Below the pieces are notes generated by a model. That model made no database searches. It was not told where the DNA came from and saw only the letters and a program-made list of their open reading frames with translations. 64,000 bases of DNA from contig OX638352.1 in NCBI GenBank assembly GCA_951813545.1, forward strand, positions 930,001 through 994,000. Reading direction: 5' to 3'. The stretch comes from an uncultured Poribacteria bacterium (lineage in GTDB: Bacteria > Poribacteria > WGA-4E > WGA-3G). Position numbers and translations under genes: made by a program. Positions 34,190-42,900 of this stretch are shown here, one piece after another (the first letter of the stretch is position 1; every line of letters begins with the position of its first letter).

Positions 34190-35698
34190 TTAGTGGACTG
34201 AGGATTCGATAACCGCTTCTACAAGACTCTCTACTGAGGCTTCCTTTGCGATTACATCAACCTGCACCTCACACGCCAACGCCGTTTTCTGCGTCGTGGG
34301 ACCGATGACTGCAATTTGGGTATTTGCAAACAACACCGATGGGGTACGACTTGGAAACATCTCCAAGAAGTTGGTAACTGTGGAGGAACTCGTGAACGTG
34401 ACGAAGTCTATGCCGCCGTTTAGAAGTTCGGCTTCAATTGCATCTTGATTTCCGCTTGCTACTTTGACGGTATCGTAGAGTGGCACGTCGTCAACATGTG
34501 CGCCTCTCTCTCGCAAACCATTCGGAAGATCGGTAGTGGCGATTTTGGCACGTGGGAGTAAGACTCTTTTGTCGCGGATACCTTCTATTTCAGCAGCAAT
34601 GACATTCCCACGAGAGTGAGAAGGGATAAAATCAGGGTGGATGCCGATGGAATGCAATGCCTTGACCGTTTTTGGTCCAACTGCGCAGATTTTGCTTGCG
34701 CCGAATGCCCGTGTGTCCCTTCCATTTTCTTGTAGGTGTTCATAGAAAATCTCTACAGCATTGACACTCGTGAAAATAACCCAATCGTATTCGTTGGGAA
34801 AAGGGATGTCCACACCTTCAAGAGGTTGAATCTTTATCGTAGGGAATTGGATAACCTCGGCACCATTTGCTTCTAAGAGATCAGCGAATTCGCTTGCCTG
34901 TGCGCGGGCGCGTGTGACAAGAATACGCTTCCCAAAGAGCGGTTTGGTGTCAAACCATCGGAGTTCTTCACGGAGCCGATTTACCTCACCAACCACGATA
35001 AGTGCGGGACTTTTAAGTTGGGCTGCCTCTACTTTTTGCACAATGTCGGTCAAAGTGCCTTGGATGACACGCTGTTGTGGTGTCGTTCCGACGCGGACTA
35101 AACTGACGGGTGTTTGTGGATCTCTACCGTGTCCTATCAATCTTTCGACAATCTGGCGAAGGTGTGCAACCCCCATGTAGACAACAAGCGTATCCACCGC
35201 TGTCGCGAGATGTTCCCAGTTAATATTTGAATCTGGATGCAGTGCGGCGGAATGCCCTGTAACAAATGCAACTGAGGAGGCGTAGCCGCGATGCGTGACC
35301 GGGATGCCGGCGTACGCAGATGCCGCAATGGCGGACGTGATACCCGGAACGACTTCAAATGGAATGTTTGCTTCGGTGAGTGCAATTGCTTCTTCTCCGC
35401 CTCGCCCGAAGATATACGGGTCCCCACCCTTGAGACGCACAACAATCTTACCAGCCTCGGCATGCTGAACAAGCAAATGATTGAGCTCATCTTGGCGAGT
35501 CGCTCGGATTCTCGGATCGGGTGCCTGGATTTTTTCGGTGTGTGTGGGACAATGTTCCAGCAGCGCGTCATTCAGCAGCAGATCGTAGATGACGACATCG
35601 GCGCGCTGAAGGCATTCCATGCCTTTGAGTGTAATAAGCTTCCTATCACCCGGCCCCGCCCCTACGATGTAAACGATACCTGTGCGCGGTTTGTTCAT
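34190..35698 (-). CDS. cobA-hemD: Fused uroporphyrinogen-III C-methyltransferase / uroporphyrinogen-III synthase
   Basis: A 502-residue bifunctional protein. Residues 1-~245 are SUMT (CobA): 'VYIVGAGPGDRKLITLKGME', 'VVRLKGGDPYIFGRGGEEA', 'GITSAIAASAYAGIPVTHRG' and 'TLVVYMGV'. Residues ~255-502 are HemD: 'GKRILVTRARAQASEFADLL', 'DWVIFTSVNAVEIFYEHL' and 'FVTFTSSSTVTNFLEMF'. HemD closes hydroxymethylbilane to uroporphyrinogen III, and CobA methylates it to precorrin-2, feeding siroheme or cobamide synthesis. Its ATG overlaps the hemC stop (ATGA). The fusion is well known in clostridia, planctomycetes and others. Confidence 0.93.
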   Translation of the reverse strand: MNKPRTGIVYIVGAGPGDRKLITLKGMECLQRADVVIYDLLLNDALLEHCPTHTEKIQAPDPRIRATRQDELNHLLVQHAEAGKIVVRLKGGDPYIFGRGGEEAIALTEANIPFEVVPGITSAIAASAYAGIPVTHRGYASSVAFVTGHSAALHPDSNINWEHLATAVDTLVVYMGVAHLRQIVERLIGHGRDPQTPVSLVRVGTTPQQRVIQGTLTDIVQKVEAAQLKSPALIVVGEVNRLREELRWFDTKPLFGKRILVTRARAQASEFADLLEANGAEVIQFPTIKIQPLEGVDIPFPNEYDWVIFTSVNAVEIFYEHLQENGRDTRAFGASKICAVGPKTVKALHSIGIHPDFIPSHSRGNVIAAEIEGIRDKRVLLPRAKIATTDLPNGLRERGAHVDDVPLYDTVKVASGNQDAIEAELLNGGIDFVTFTSSSTVTNFLEMFPSRTPSVLFANTQIAVIGPTTQKTALACEVQVDVIAKEASVESLVEAVIESSVH

Positions 35699-36624
35699 TT
35701 GTCGCTCTCCTGCACCTTCAACAGTTCAGTCGCCCCGCTGTTTCGGAGTTTTTCAGCAACGACCGCACCTAAGTGCTTCGCTGTGCCCGGTGTCCCTGTG
35801 GCACGCTCCACAATACGCACGCTGCCCTTTGGATGACAGACCGCACCAACGAGTGAAAGTTCACCATTAACATGCTTGGCATACGCGCCAATCGGTACTT
35901 GACATCCACCACCGAGGCTTTCCAACACGGCTCTCTCAGCAGTGATTTCTGCTGCTGCATGATGGTCATTCAATGGAGCGATCAATTTCTCAACCCGGCT
36001 ATCTCTTTCCCGTGTTTCAATCGCGAGTGCTCCCTGTCCAACTGCCGGGACCATCTCCTCCGTATCAAAAAATTGCGTAATAATCTCCGGTTTGAGAAGA
36101 CGCTTAATGCCAGCGGCAGCGAGGATAATGCCGTCAAGGTCGGTTTCATGAAGTTTGCGTAATCGGGTATCAACGTTGCCACGGACATCAACGACTTGCA
36201 CGTCTGGATGGATGTAGAGGAGTTGCGCTTTTCGGCGGGGGCTTGTGGTGCCGATTTTCGCCCGTTTCGGTAGGCTTTCTAAGGGGAGTCCTGTGGAGGT
36301 GATAAGCACATCGCGTGGATCTTCACGCGCGGGAATAGCAGCAATGTAGAGTCCTGCTGGCAATTCTGTCGGGAGATCCTTCAAACTATGAACAGCGAGG
36401 TCGATATCGCCGGTTAAGAGCGCATTCTCTATCTCTTTGGTAAAAACACCCTTGCCCAGCCCAACCAATGAGCGGTTTTGAATCGTGTCGCCGGTGGTTT
36501 TGATGACCTTGAGGTGGACCTCAATACCCGAAAAATGGCGTTCCAATTGATCTTTGATGAATTGTGACTGCCAAAGCGCGAGTTGACTACCACGTGTACC
36601 GATTGTGAGCGAATTGCGCATCAT
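35695..36624 (-). CDS. hemC: Hydroxymethylbilane synthase (porphobilinogen deaminase)
   Basis: A 309-residue cytosolic enzyme that joins four porphobilinogens into hydroxymethylbilane. Visible motifs: 'LTIGTRGSQLALWQSQFIKD', 'VHSLKDLPTELPAGLYIAAI', 'KIGTTSPRRKAQLLYIHPDV', 'VVDVRGNVDTRLRKL' and 'ESLGGGCQVPIGAYA', where the Cys carries the dipyrromethane cofactor. Length is normal. It lies between hemA and cobA-hemD on the same strand. Confidence 0.95.
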   Translation of the reverse strand: MMRNSLTIGTRGSQLALWQSQFIKDQLERHFSGIEVHLKVIKTTGDTIQNRSLVGLGKGVFTKEIENALLTGDIDLAVHSLKDLPTELPAGLYIAAIPAREDPRDVLITSTGLPLESLPKRAKIGTTSPRRKAQLLYIHPDVQVVDVRGNVDTRLRKLHETDLDGIILAAAGIKRLLKPEIITQFFDTEEMVPAVGQGALAIETRERDSRVEKLIAPLNDHHAAAEITAERAVLESLGGGCQVPIGAYAKHVNGELSLVGAVCHPKGSVRIVERATGTPGTAKHLGAVVAEKLRNSGATELLKVQESDK

Positions 36625-36703
36625 TTTCTAATTTTTTAAACCTGGGCATCGTTCCACGATGGTTTTGGGTTAATTCCAGTCGTCTATGGATCTGGAAACC
36701 GAT

Positions 36704-36734
36704 TGATGACTGCTGATAACTGACCACTGACGGC
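36704..36734. repeat. half copy of the GACTGCTGATAACTGACCACTGAC palindromic element
   Basis: This text matches one arm of the degenerate inverted-repeat elements at 42818-42897 and 62202-62277. It lies between hemA and hemC and touches the hemA stop codon. Confidence 0.55.
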
Positions 36735-38032
36735 TATTCTGTGTGCTCATCGCTAACATCCAAGGCGAACAACTCCCGCAATGCTTGAACGTATTGCCCG
36801 TGATCCGCATCACCATCGTTGACAGCACAGCGAAGGTTCTCCATGGGATGGTGGAGCAGTTTTTTGACGATTGCTTGGGTCATAGAGGCAACAGCTACCT
36901 CTTGCTGATCAGAAAGTGTTGCTTTGTAGAAACACGCTTGCAATTCAGAGTCAGCGATCTGGCGAAACTGCTGGTGGAGTGCCTTAATCGTAGGGTTGAC
37001 TTCGAAGATTTGCAACTGGTCGTAGAACCGTTTAGCTTCCTCGGAGACGATTTGTTCTGCGCGGACTGCTTCCTGCTGTCTATCCTTGAGGTTGGAGGCG
37101 ATAACAGCTTCCAGATCATCAATATTGTAAAGGAAAGCAGAGTCCAGTTTACTCACATCTGGTTCAACGTCGCGGGGCACGGCAATGTCAATGAGGAACA
37201 TATATCGGTGCTTCCGTTTCCGCATGATGTCAGCGAGGGGTTTTCGTTTGATGAGGTAATCGGGAGCATTGGTAGAACTAATGACGATATCAACATCAAT
37301 GAGAAAATCGAGGTCACTGCTATAAGCGAGGGGTATTCCGTTAAACTTCTGTGCGACTTTAACTGCACGTTCATACGTCCGATTCGCGACAATCACGTTA
37401 GAGACACCATTTGCGACGAGATGCTTTGCTGTGAGTTCGCTCATCTCACCCGCCCCGATAATAGCGACGGTTTTACCCTCAAGCGTATTGAAAATCTTTT
37501 TGGCAAGTTCAACAGCGGCATAACTAATAGAAACAGCACCAGTAGTGATTGTCGTCTCAGAACGGATGCGTTTGCCAACACTGAAGGCTTTGGTGAAAAG
37601 ACGGTTGAGAACCGTCCCTGTGCCACCTGACGAACGAGAGAAGTCGTAAGCGGATTTGATCTGCCCCAGTATTTGGGACTCACCAACGACCATAGAATCA
37701 AGGCTCGACGTCACCCTGAAGAGATGCCGGATCGTCTCCAAATTATGGTGGACATAACTCCATCTCTTGAGCGATTCCATGTCAATCTGGTGGTAACGGG
37801 AGAGGAATTCAACCAATATTTTGGCAGCTGCATCGGCATTCCTCACTGCATTCGCGACCGCATAGATCTCTACCCGGTTGCAAGTAGAGAGAATGACGGC
37901 TTCTTGAACCTGATCAGATTCACGAAGATGCTGGAGGAATTCGATAAGTTGTTCTTCGGAGAACGCCAATCTTTCCCTGAACTCAATAGGGGCGACATGA
38001 TGGCTGGTTCCGACGGAGACGATTTGGTTCAT
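36734..38032 (-). CDS. hemA: Glutamyl-tRNA reductase
   Basis: A 432-residue enzyme that reduces glutamyl-tRNA to glutamate-1-semialdehyde, the first step of the C5 pathway. The catalytic Cys is in 'VILSTCNRVEIYAV'; other motifs are 'FRVTSSLDSMVVGESQILGQ', 'GAVSISYAAVELAKKIF', the Rossmann 'VAIIGAGEMSELTAKHL' and 'VIVANRTYERAVKVA'. ATG 38032 gives the usual N-terminus 'MNQIVSVGTSHHVAPIEFRE'; a TTG four codons earlier is possible. A consensus promoter lies just upstream, so hemA-hemC-cobA-hemD can be expressed independently of the genes before it. Confidence 0.94.
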   Translation of the reverse strand: MNQIVSVGTSHHVAPIEFRERLAFSEEQLIEFLQHLRESDQVQEAVILSTCNRVEIYAVANAVRNADAAAKILVEFLSRYHQIDMESLKRWSYVHHNLETIRHLFRVTSSLDSMVVGESQILGQIKSAYDFSRSSGGTGTVLNRLFTKAFSVGKRIRSETTITTGAVSISYAAVELAKKIFNTLEGKTVAIIGAGEMSELTAKHLVANGVSNVIVANRTYERAVKVAQKFNGIPLAYSSDLDFLIDVDIVISSTNAPDYLIKRKPLADIMRKRKHRYMFLIDIAVPRDVEPDVSKLDSAFLYNIDDLEAVIASNLKDRQQEAVRAEQIVSEEAKRFYDQLQIFEVNPTIKALHQQFRQIADSELQACFYKATLSDQQEVAVASMTQAIVKKLLHHPMENLRCAVNDGDADHGQYVQALRELFALDVSDEHTE

Positions 38033-38084
38033 TCCTTTTACCAAAAAAATCTAAAAACGTGAAACATTCTCATACGTTTGACAA

Positions 38085-38113
38085 ATTATATCACATAACA
38101 GCGGTTGTGTCAA
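38085..38113 (-). promoter_or_regulatory. perfect consensus sigma70 promoter of hemA
   Basis: On the minus strand TTGACA (38113-38108), a 17-nt spacer and TATAAT (38090-38085). All 12 bases match the consensus. Transcription would start near 38078, about 45 nt before the hemA ATG. Confidence 0.88.
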
Positions 38114-38141
38114 ATTTAGAAGTCGCTATTCGGAGATTGCT

Positions 38142-38984
38142 CTACCGATATGTATGCATGCTGTCTAAAAAGAGGCCAACGCCAACGTAGGTGCAGAGCA
38201 CAGCAACGAAACCGAGGATTGCGGCATACGCTGCTCTGCGTCCGTGCCAGCCCCAAAACTGGCGGAAACCGATTTGGACGACATAGATGAACCACGTCAC
38301 CAAGGTAGAAATTACCTTCGCATCAAGCCATCTCCACGGGACATCTCGGATATATTGAGTCCAAAGACTCCCGACGATAACCCCCATTGTGAGCAGAATC
38401 ACACCGAGGATCGTGCAGCGATACCCAAGCTCATCGGAAATACCGAGAGAAGGGAGGAGATTGTCAAGGAGTGCGTCCGTCTTCTGGCGAATCTTCCGCT
38501 CTGTTATCAGGTACATCAACCCAAATCCAAATGCGGCGATAAACGCTGCATAGGCAAGAAAAATAAGTGTGGTATGTGCCAGAAGCCAATAGTTTTGCAA
38601 CGGTTCCGGGAGTGCAGCGGTGTGCGTGGCGAAGCTATATGAAATGAGGATGGCAATGAACGCAACAGGCATCACGAAACTGCCGAGTGTGCTGAGATGC
38701 GTCAAACGCACAATGACAAGGTAGATGAGTGTGATTGCCCACGCAAAGAAGGCAGTGGAGTCGGTCCAGTGCGTCATCGGGAAATGCCCCTGTTGTAGCC
38801 ACCACAGCACAATAAAGAGGGTCAGAAAAGCGAAACCGATACTGGTGCTCCAAAAAGCGACTCGCTCAATTGTCGGACGGATCACCGCTGCTCCGGACCT
38901 GTTACCGATCGCCAACGAGAGGGTTTGGAAAATGCTTGCTGCTAAGTATATTAGAAGGGTGACAAGAAACAGAAAATTTATCAT
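38142..38984 (-). CDS. CcsA/HemX-family cytochrome c assembly membrane protein
   Basis: A 280-residue integral membrane protein with about eight membrane segments. The cytochrome-c-assembly family features are the Trp-rich loop 'HFPMTHWTDSTAFFAWAITL' and 'LPEPLQNYWLLAHTTLIFLA', then 'LWTQYIRDVPWRWLDAKVIS' followed by 'TLVTWFIY'. This is the HemX/CcsA type whose gene precedes or follows hemA in many bacteria and is implicated in control of glutamyl-tRNA reductase or in heme handling for cytochrome c maturation. It sits 27 nt after sirC. Confidence 0.87.
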   Translation of the reverse strand: MINFLFLVTLLIYLAASIFQTLSLAIGNRSGAAVIRPTIERVAFWSTSIGFAFLTLFIVLWWLQQGHFPMTHWTDSTAFFAWAITLIYLVIVRLTHLSTLGSFVMPVAFIAILISYSFATHTAALPEPLQNYWLLAHTTLIFLAYAAFIAAFGFGLMYLITERKIRQKTDALLDNLLPSLGISDELGYRCTILGVILLTMGVIVGSLWTQYIRDVPWRWLDAKVISTLVTWFIYVVQIGFRQFWGWHGRRAAYAAILGFVAVLCTYVGVGLFLDSMHTYR

Positions 38985-39010
38985 AATTCGCTGTCAAAAT
39001 ATAAAAACGA

Positions 39011-40219
39011 TTATTCAATACTACACACAACATGTGCCGTCAACAGGTTCGAAGTAAAGGTATTGGCACGTTCTAAATTACCCTGCCGAACCCAATTGAA
39101 AAGACATTCGGCAGAACATTCAGGGTTTGTGAGACCAAGACAACATGCTTGTAGTTGTAAGCCATTCGTTTCAACGGTGTCGATGAGCGTTTCAAAAAAG
39201 TCGGCACGTTTTTTAGGCGTTGGAAAAGCCTTGAGAATCTCAGAACGGCGAGTCCCAAGGAATTCAATAAATGCACCGTAGCCGCTGTTTTCAAACTGGT
39301 TCGCGAGTTTTTTATGTAGGCGTTTCACCTTATCAATGCCCGCGCTGCTTCGAGCCGAGACACTAATTATCAAATTGTCATCTATCACGAGTTCAGGAGT
39401 GAAGAGGGTGCCAGCATTCGGTTCATCAAGGCATTCCCTAATGAACGTGCCTTTACTTCCACAAGGCATATCTACAGCAGATTCCTTGTCGGTAATGACA
39501 AGAAACGCGTTGTCAAGGTGATGTGGTTTTATTTCGTCGGGTGCCGAGCGGGTAACGGTAGCACCACACCGGTTTAGCAGGGAAATACGGTGTTTGACCT
39601 TTTGGTGCAGCTCGTAAGCCAAAACTTGCTCTTCAAAAGCCGGTGTTTTCTGTTCACTGACGACAAGGCACGTACGATTTTCCAATAGAAGATAGACAGG
39701 ATAGGGCAGTCCCGGACTTTCAATCGGTACCGGCTTTTCATCTTCATATCCGAGTGTGTATAACGAAGTGGCGTTCAGCATCTCCTCAAAATATTCACGG
39801 ATACGACGACTCGTCGCGGGGCTTTTACCACTCGTTGAGATGCTAAGCATGAGTTCGCCATCCGTTACGACAGAGGCGGCGGCAAAGGTGCATTGCGGGA
39901 TAACATCAACAACATTGACGAGACGGATTTTGTTCTCTTCGTGTGCCTCTACGAAGACAGCGGAGTTAATATCCGTGAAATCAGTGGCAGCACAGACAAG
40001 AAAGAAGCCATCTGTATCACCTGATTTCAACTGCCGCTTGTGCCAGCGAATCGTGCCGATATGTGCAAGGAATGTCAGCAATTCCGTTGCATCGGGACTG
40101 ATTACCGTAACATCACCACCACTGAGCAGCATGGCGACGACTTTTCGTTCCGCAACGGTGCCACCGCCGACAACGAGGCACTTCCGGTCTTGAAGGTTTA
40201 TGTACGCCGGATAAAACAT
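39011..40219 (-). CDS. sirC: Precorrin-2 dehydrogenase/sirohydrochlorin ferrochelatase (Met8/SirC) with a second degenerate Met8-like domain
   Basis: A 402-residue protein, about twice normal SirC length. Residues 1-~150 are a standard Met8 domain: 'YPAYINLQDRKCLVVGGGTV', 'FFLVCAATDFTDIN', 'NVVDVIPQCTFAAASVV', 'GELMLSISTSGKSPATSRRI'. Residues ~175-320 repeat the pattern: 'YPVYLLLENRTCLVV', 'AFLVITDKESAVDM', 'TLFTPELVIDDNLIISVSAR'. The Gly-rich NAD loop of the first domain is absent from the second (SEQKTP). It oxidises precorrin-2 to sirohydrochlorin, possibly with iron insertion. No clear ribosome site. Confidence 0.88.
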   Translation of the reverse strand: MFYPAYINLQDRKCLVVGGGTVAERKVVAMLLSGGDVTVISPDATELLTFLAHIGTIRWHKRQLKSGDTDGFFLVCAATDFTDINSAVFVEAHEENKIRLVNVVDVIPQCTFAAASVVTDGELMLSISTSGKSPATSRRIREYFEEMLNATSLYTLGYEDEKPVPIESPGLPYPVYLLLENRTCLVVSEQKTPAFEEQVLAYELHQKVKHRISLLNRCGATVTRSAPDEIKPHHLDNAFLVITDKESAVDMPCGSKGTFIRECLDEPNAGTLFTPELVIDDNLIISVSARSSAGIDKVKRLHKKLANQFENSGYGAFIEFLGTRRSEILKAFPTPKKRADFFETLIDTVETNGLQLQACCLGLTNPECSAECLFNWVRQGNLERANTFTSNLLTAHVVCSIE

Positions 40220-40225
40220 TTTAAT

Positions 40226-40285
40226 GGTTGTCAGTCGTCAGTTGTCGATTGTCAGTTAACGAGGGACTCTGGTTAATCAAACCTC
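40226..40285. repeat. partial palindromic GGTTGTCAGTCGTCAG element
   Basis: Three successive degenerate copies of the unit GTCAGTYGTCAGTTGTCG precede 'ggactctggttaatcaaacctc', the same core as in the 42818 and 62202 elements. It fills the gap between sirC and the polyprenyl synthase gene. Confidence 0.6.
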
Positions 40286-40306
40286 TTTTTAAACGAAAAC
40301 TATTCC

Positions 40307-41290
40307 TCATGACTCGCGTGAAACGACATAATCTGCAAGTTCTGCTAAGGCGGTCCGGCCAGGTGTCTCAGGAAAGATTGCCAACGCTGCTTTAGCACGG
40401 TCAGCGTAGCCTTGGGCAACCTTCAGACAGTGAGGTTCGACCCCGTATCGTTGGAACAGAGATTCAACAAAAGCGATTGCCTCGGCTTCATCCGTGTCAG
40501 GGTGCAGCATTTTTTCAAGCATCTGCTTCTCACTATCATTGCAGACCGTTCGCGCATAAATGATAGGAAAGGTGAGTTTCCCTTCGCGGAGGTCACCGAA
40601 CGCATCTTTCCCCAATTTATCAGAATCTTCTGTGAAATCAAGCAGATCATCCACGATTTGGAAAGCGGTTCCAATCTGCTGTCCATAGACTGTAAGAGCC
40701 TCAATCTGCTGTGCATTTGTTGGGTTTCCGAGGTGCGCCCCAAGGGTGCAGGACGCAGCGATCAGTTTACCGGTTTTGAAACTGATAATTTTGAGGTATT
40801 CAGCCTCGGAGATGTCGAAATCGCCACTCTTATATGCGTGTATAACCTCGCCTTCACACATCGCCTGTGTGGTATCGGCGAGGATCGCCATCGCTGGATC
40901 ATCAGCACGACGCGCCACGAGCATAGAAAGGACACGTGCATGAAGATAATCCCCGACGAGAACAGCGACCTTATTGCCCCATTTCGTCTGTAACGTTTCA
41001 CGCCCACGGCGGATCGCAGCTTCGTCAAGTACATCGTCGTGAACAAGCGATGCGACATGGATGAGTTCAACAACAGCAGCAAGCGTGTGTGCATCGCTCC
41101 CTGTGTAGTCACAGACTTTGGCAGAAAGCACGACGAGAATCGGACGGAGTCGTTTACCGCCACCCTCTACAACATGTTGGACAGCCATGTCAACAAAAGT
41201 GTATTCGCTCGCGGTATGCTCAGTGAGTTTCGCCTCAATAGCATTGAGGTCGTCGGCAATTAATTCAACAATTTGGTCAAAGTTGGACAT
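40307..41290 (-). CDS. Polyprenyl (octaprenyl/heptaprenyl-type) diphosphate synthase
   Basis: A 327-residue trans-prenyltransferase. The first Asp-rich motif is 'LVHDDVLDEAAIRRG', preceded by 'GGGKRLRPILVVLSAKVC'; the second is 'FQIVDDLLDFTEDSDKLGKD'. 'LREGKLTFPIIYA' is also typical. It elongates farnesyl diphosphate with isopentenyl diphosphate to make the quinone side chain. Its place inside the tetrapyrrole cluster may link quinone or heme a side-chain supply to heme. The start codon is only ~8 nt after a hairpin repeat and lacks a clear ribosome site. Confidence 0.92.
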   Translation of the reverse strand: MSNFDQIVELIADDLNAIEAKLTEHTASEYTFVDMAVQHVVEGGGKRLRPILVVLSAKVCDYTGSDAHTLAAVVELIHVASLVHDDVLDEAAIRRGRETLQTKWGNKVAVLVGDYLHARVLSMLVARRADDPAMAILADTTQAMCEGEVIHAYKSGDFDISEAEYLKIISFKTGKLIAASCTLGAHLGNPTNAQQIEALTVYGQQIGTAFQIVDDLLDFTEDSDKLGKDAFGDLREGKLTFPIIYARTVCNDSEKQMLEKMLHPDTDEAEAIAFVESLFQRYGVEPHCLKVAQGYADRAKAALAIFPETPGRTALAELADYVVSRES

Positions 41291-41298
41291 AATGTAGG

Positions 41299-41505
41299 GG
41301 CAGCCCTTGTGGCTGCCTTTTCCCTTAATGGTTATCAGTCATCGGTTATCAATTGTCGGTAGGAGCGGTTTGTAACAATCTACCCAAATTTTGCCGATAC
41401 GCGGCAAAATTTGTCTTTACTCTACATTTTTGAAGTACTCCAAGTAGCAGTGAATTGTTACGAGGAGATCTCTTCACTGATAACCGACAACTGACGACTG
41501 ACAAC
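41299..41505. repeat. composite repeat block between hemL and the polyprenyl synthase gene
   Basis: Three structures: GGCAGCC-CTTGT-GGCTGCC-TTTT at 41299-41320 (terminator-like on the plus strand); a perfect 12-bp hairpin CAAATTTTGCCG/CGGCAAAATTTG at 41385-41396 and 41402-41413; and outer degenerate arms GGTTATCAGTCATCGG (from 41330) and CCGACAACTGACGACTGAC (to 41505). No coding frame lies in the 217-bp gap. Confidence 0.7.
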
Positions 41506-41507
41506 TA

Positions 41508-42794
41508 CTAACAGAGGTTCGCCAATACCTGCGTTGCGGCTTGAACGGTTGCGTCGATATCCTCTTTAGAGTGAACTAAGGAGACAAATCCTGCCTCAAA
41601 TTGGGACGGGGCGACATAGACCCCACGCTCTACAAGTCCCCAAAAATATTGCTGGTAACGTTCAGTATCCGCCGTGCGCGCGCCGTCAGCATCCGTGACG
41701 GTTTCCGGTGTAAAGTAGAGCATCAACATCGAACCGACTCGACTATGCCACGCATCAATGCCGTGTCTTTGGGTTGCGTCAGCAAGACCTTCCCCGAGCG
41801 CAGCGACACTGCTCTCAAGTTGTTCATAAACGTCCGGCTCAGCGAGTTTCTTCAGCGTTGTTATCCCCGCAGTAACGGCTAATGGATTGCCTGACAGTGT
41901 CCCTGCCTGATAGACATCACCTTCCGGGGCAACACACCGCATGATGTCCTGCTTTCCGCCGTACGCCCCAACGGGTAAACCTCCACCAATAATCTTCCCT
42001 AAACAGGTCATGTCGGGTGTAACGCCATAGTAGGATTGGGCACCCCCATAAGCTACCCGAAAGCCGGTGATGACTTCATCGAAGATGAGCACGATGCCGT
42101 GTTCTTCAGTGATTTCACGGAGTTGATTGAGGTAACCCTCACGGGGTGGGATGATGCCCATATTGCCCATAATCGGTTCGAGAATGAGGCAGGCAATTTC
42201 GTCTGGATTGGCTTCTATCGCTTCGCGGACAGCATCAGGATCGTTAAAAGGCACCGTGAGCGTATTACGTGCGAAATCCTCCGGTACACCGCCACTATCA
42301 GAAAGTCCAAACGTTGCGATACCAGAGCCAGCCTTTGCCAACAGGTAGTCCACATGACCGTGGTAGCATCCATCAATTTTGAGGATTTTATCGCGACCGG
42401 TATACCCACGAGCGACACGAATTGCACTCATCGTCGCTTCGGTTCCAGAATTGACGAGGCGTACTTTTTCAATCGAAGGCACTGCGTTTACAATAATTTC
42501 GGCGAGTTCCGTCTCCCGTGTCGTCGGTGCACCAAAACTGGTCCCGTCCAATGCTGTCGAACGAATAGCCTCCACAACACTTGGATGTGCATGCCCCAAA
42601 ACTAAGGGACCCCAAGAGGCAACATAATCAATGTATTCGTTTCCATCAATGTCGTAGATTTTCGAGCCTTCGCCACGTGCAATGAAACGGGGATGTCCAC
42701 CAACTTTGCTGAAATTTCGGACAGGACTGTTGACCCCACCGGGGATAAATCGCTGTGATTTTTGCCACGCAGCTAAGGATTTACTGCTCTCCAA
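41508..42794 (-). CDS. hemL: Glutamate-1-semialdehyde 2,1-aminomutase
   Basis: A 428-residue PLP enzyme that makes 5-aminolevulinate. Motifs: 'FIPGGVNSPVRNFSKVGGHP', 'VRLVNSGTEATMSAIRVARG', 'HGIVLIFDEVITGFRVAYGG', and the PLP-lysine region 'TPDMTCLGKIIGGGLPVGAY'. The open frame runs to 42929, through a repeat element, but GGAGGAAACGC immediately precedes the TTG at 42794, which gives the standard N-terminus LESSKSLAAWQKSQRF; TTG is therefore chosen. Confidence 0.93.
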   Translation of the reverse strand: MESSKSLAAWQKSQRFIPGGVNSPVRNFSKVGGHPRFIARGEGSKIYDIDGNEYIDYVASWGPLVLGHAHPSVVEAIRSTALDGTSFGAPTTRETELAEIIVNAVPSIEKVRLVNSGTEATMSAIRVARGYTGRDKILKIDGCYHGHVDYLLAKAGSGIATFGLSDSGGVPEDFARNTLTVPFNDPDAVREAIEANPDEIACLILEPIMGNMGIIPPREGYLNQLREITEEHGIVLIFDEVITGFRVAYGGAQSYYGVTPDMTCLGKIIGGGLPVGAYGGKQDIMRCVAPEGDVYQAGTLSGNPLAVTAGITTLKKLAEPDVYEQLESSVAALGEGLADATQRHGIDAWHSRVGSMLMLYFTPETVTDADGARTADTERYQQYFWGLVERGVYVAPSQFEAGFVSLVHSKEDIDATVQAATQVLANLC

Positions 42795-42817
42795 AGCGTT
42801 TCCTCCAAATTTTCTAT

Positions 42818-42897
42818 GGCTATCGGCTATCGGCGGTCGGTAAAGAGGTTTTCTGATGAACCAGAGTCCTCTTACTGACTGCTGATTGCTGACAGCC
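42818..42897. repeat. 80-bp palindromic element with degenerate GGCTATCGG arms
   Basis: The left arm GGCTATCGGCTATCGGCGGT and the right arm, ending CTGATTGCTGACAGCC, are imperfect inverted repeats. The centre AGAGG...GGTTCATCAGA/...CCTCTT forms a second stem. It separates hemB from hemL and is the best-preserved copy of a family found at 40226, 41330, 62202 and, as halves, at 36704 and 52989. Confidence 0.7.
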
Positions 42898-42900
42898 AGG

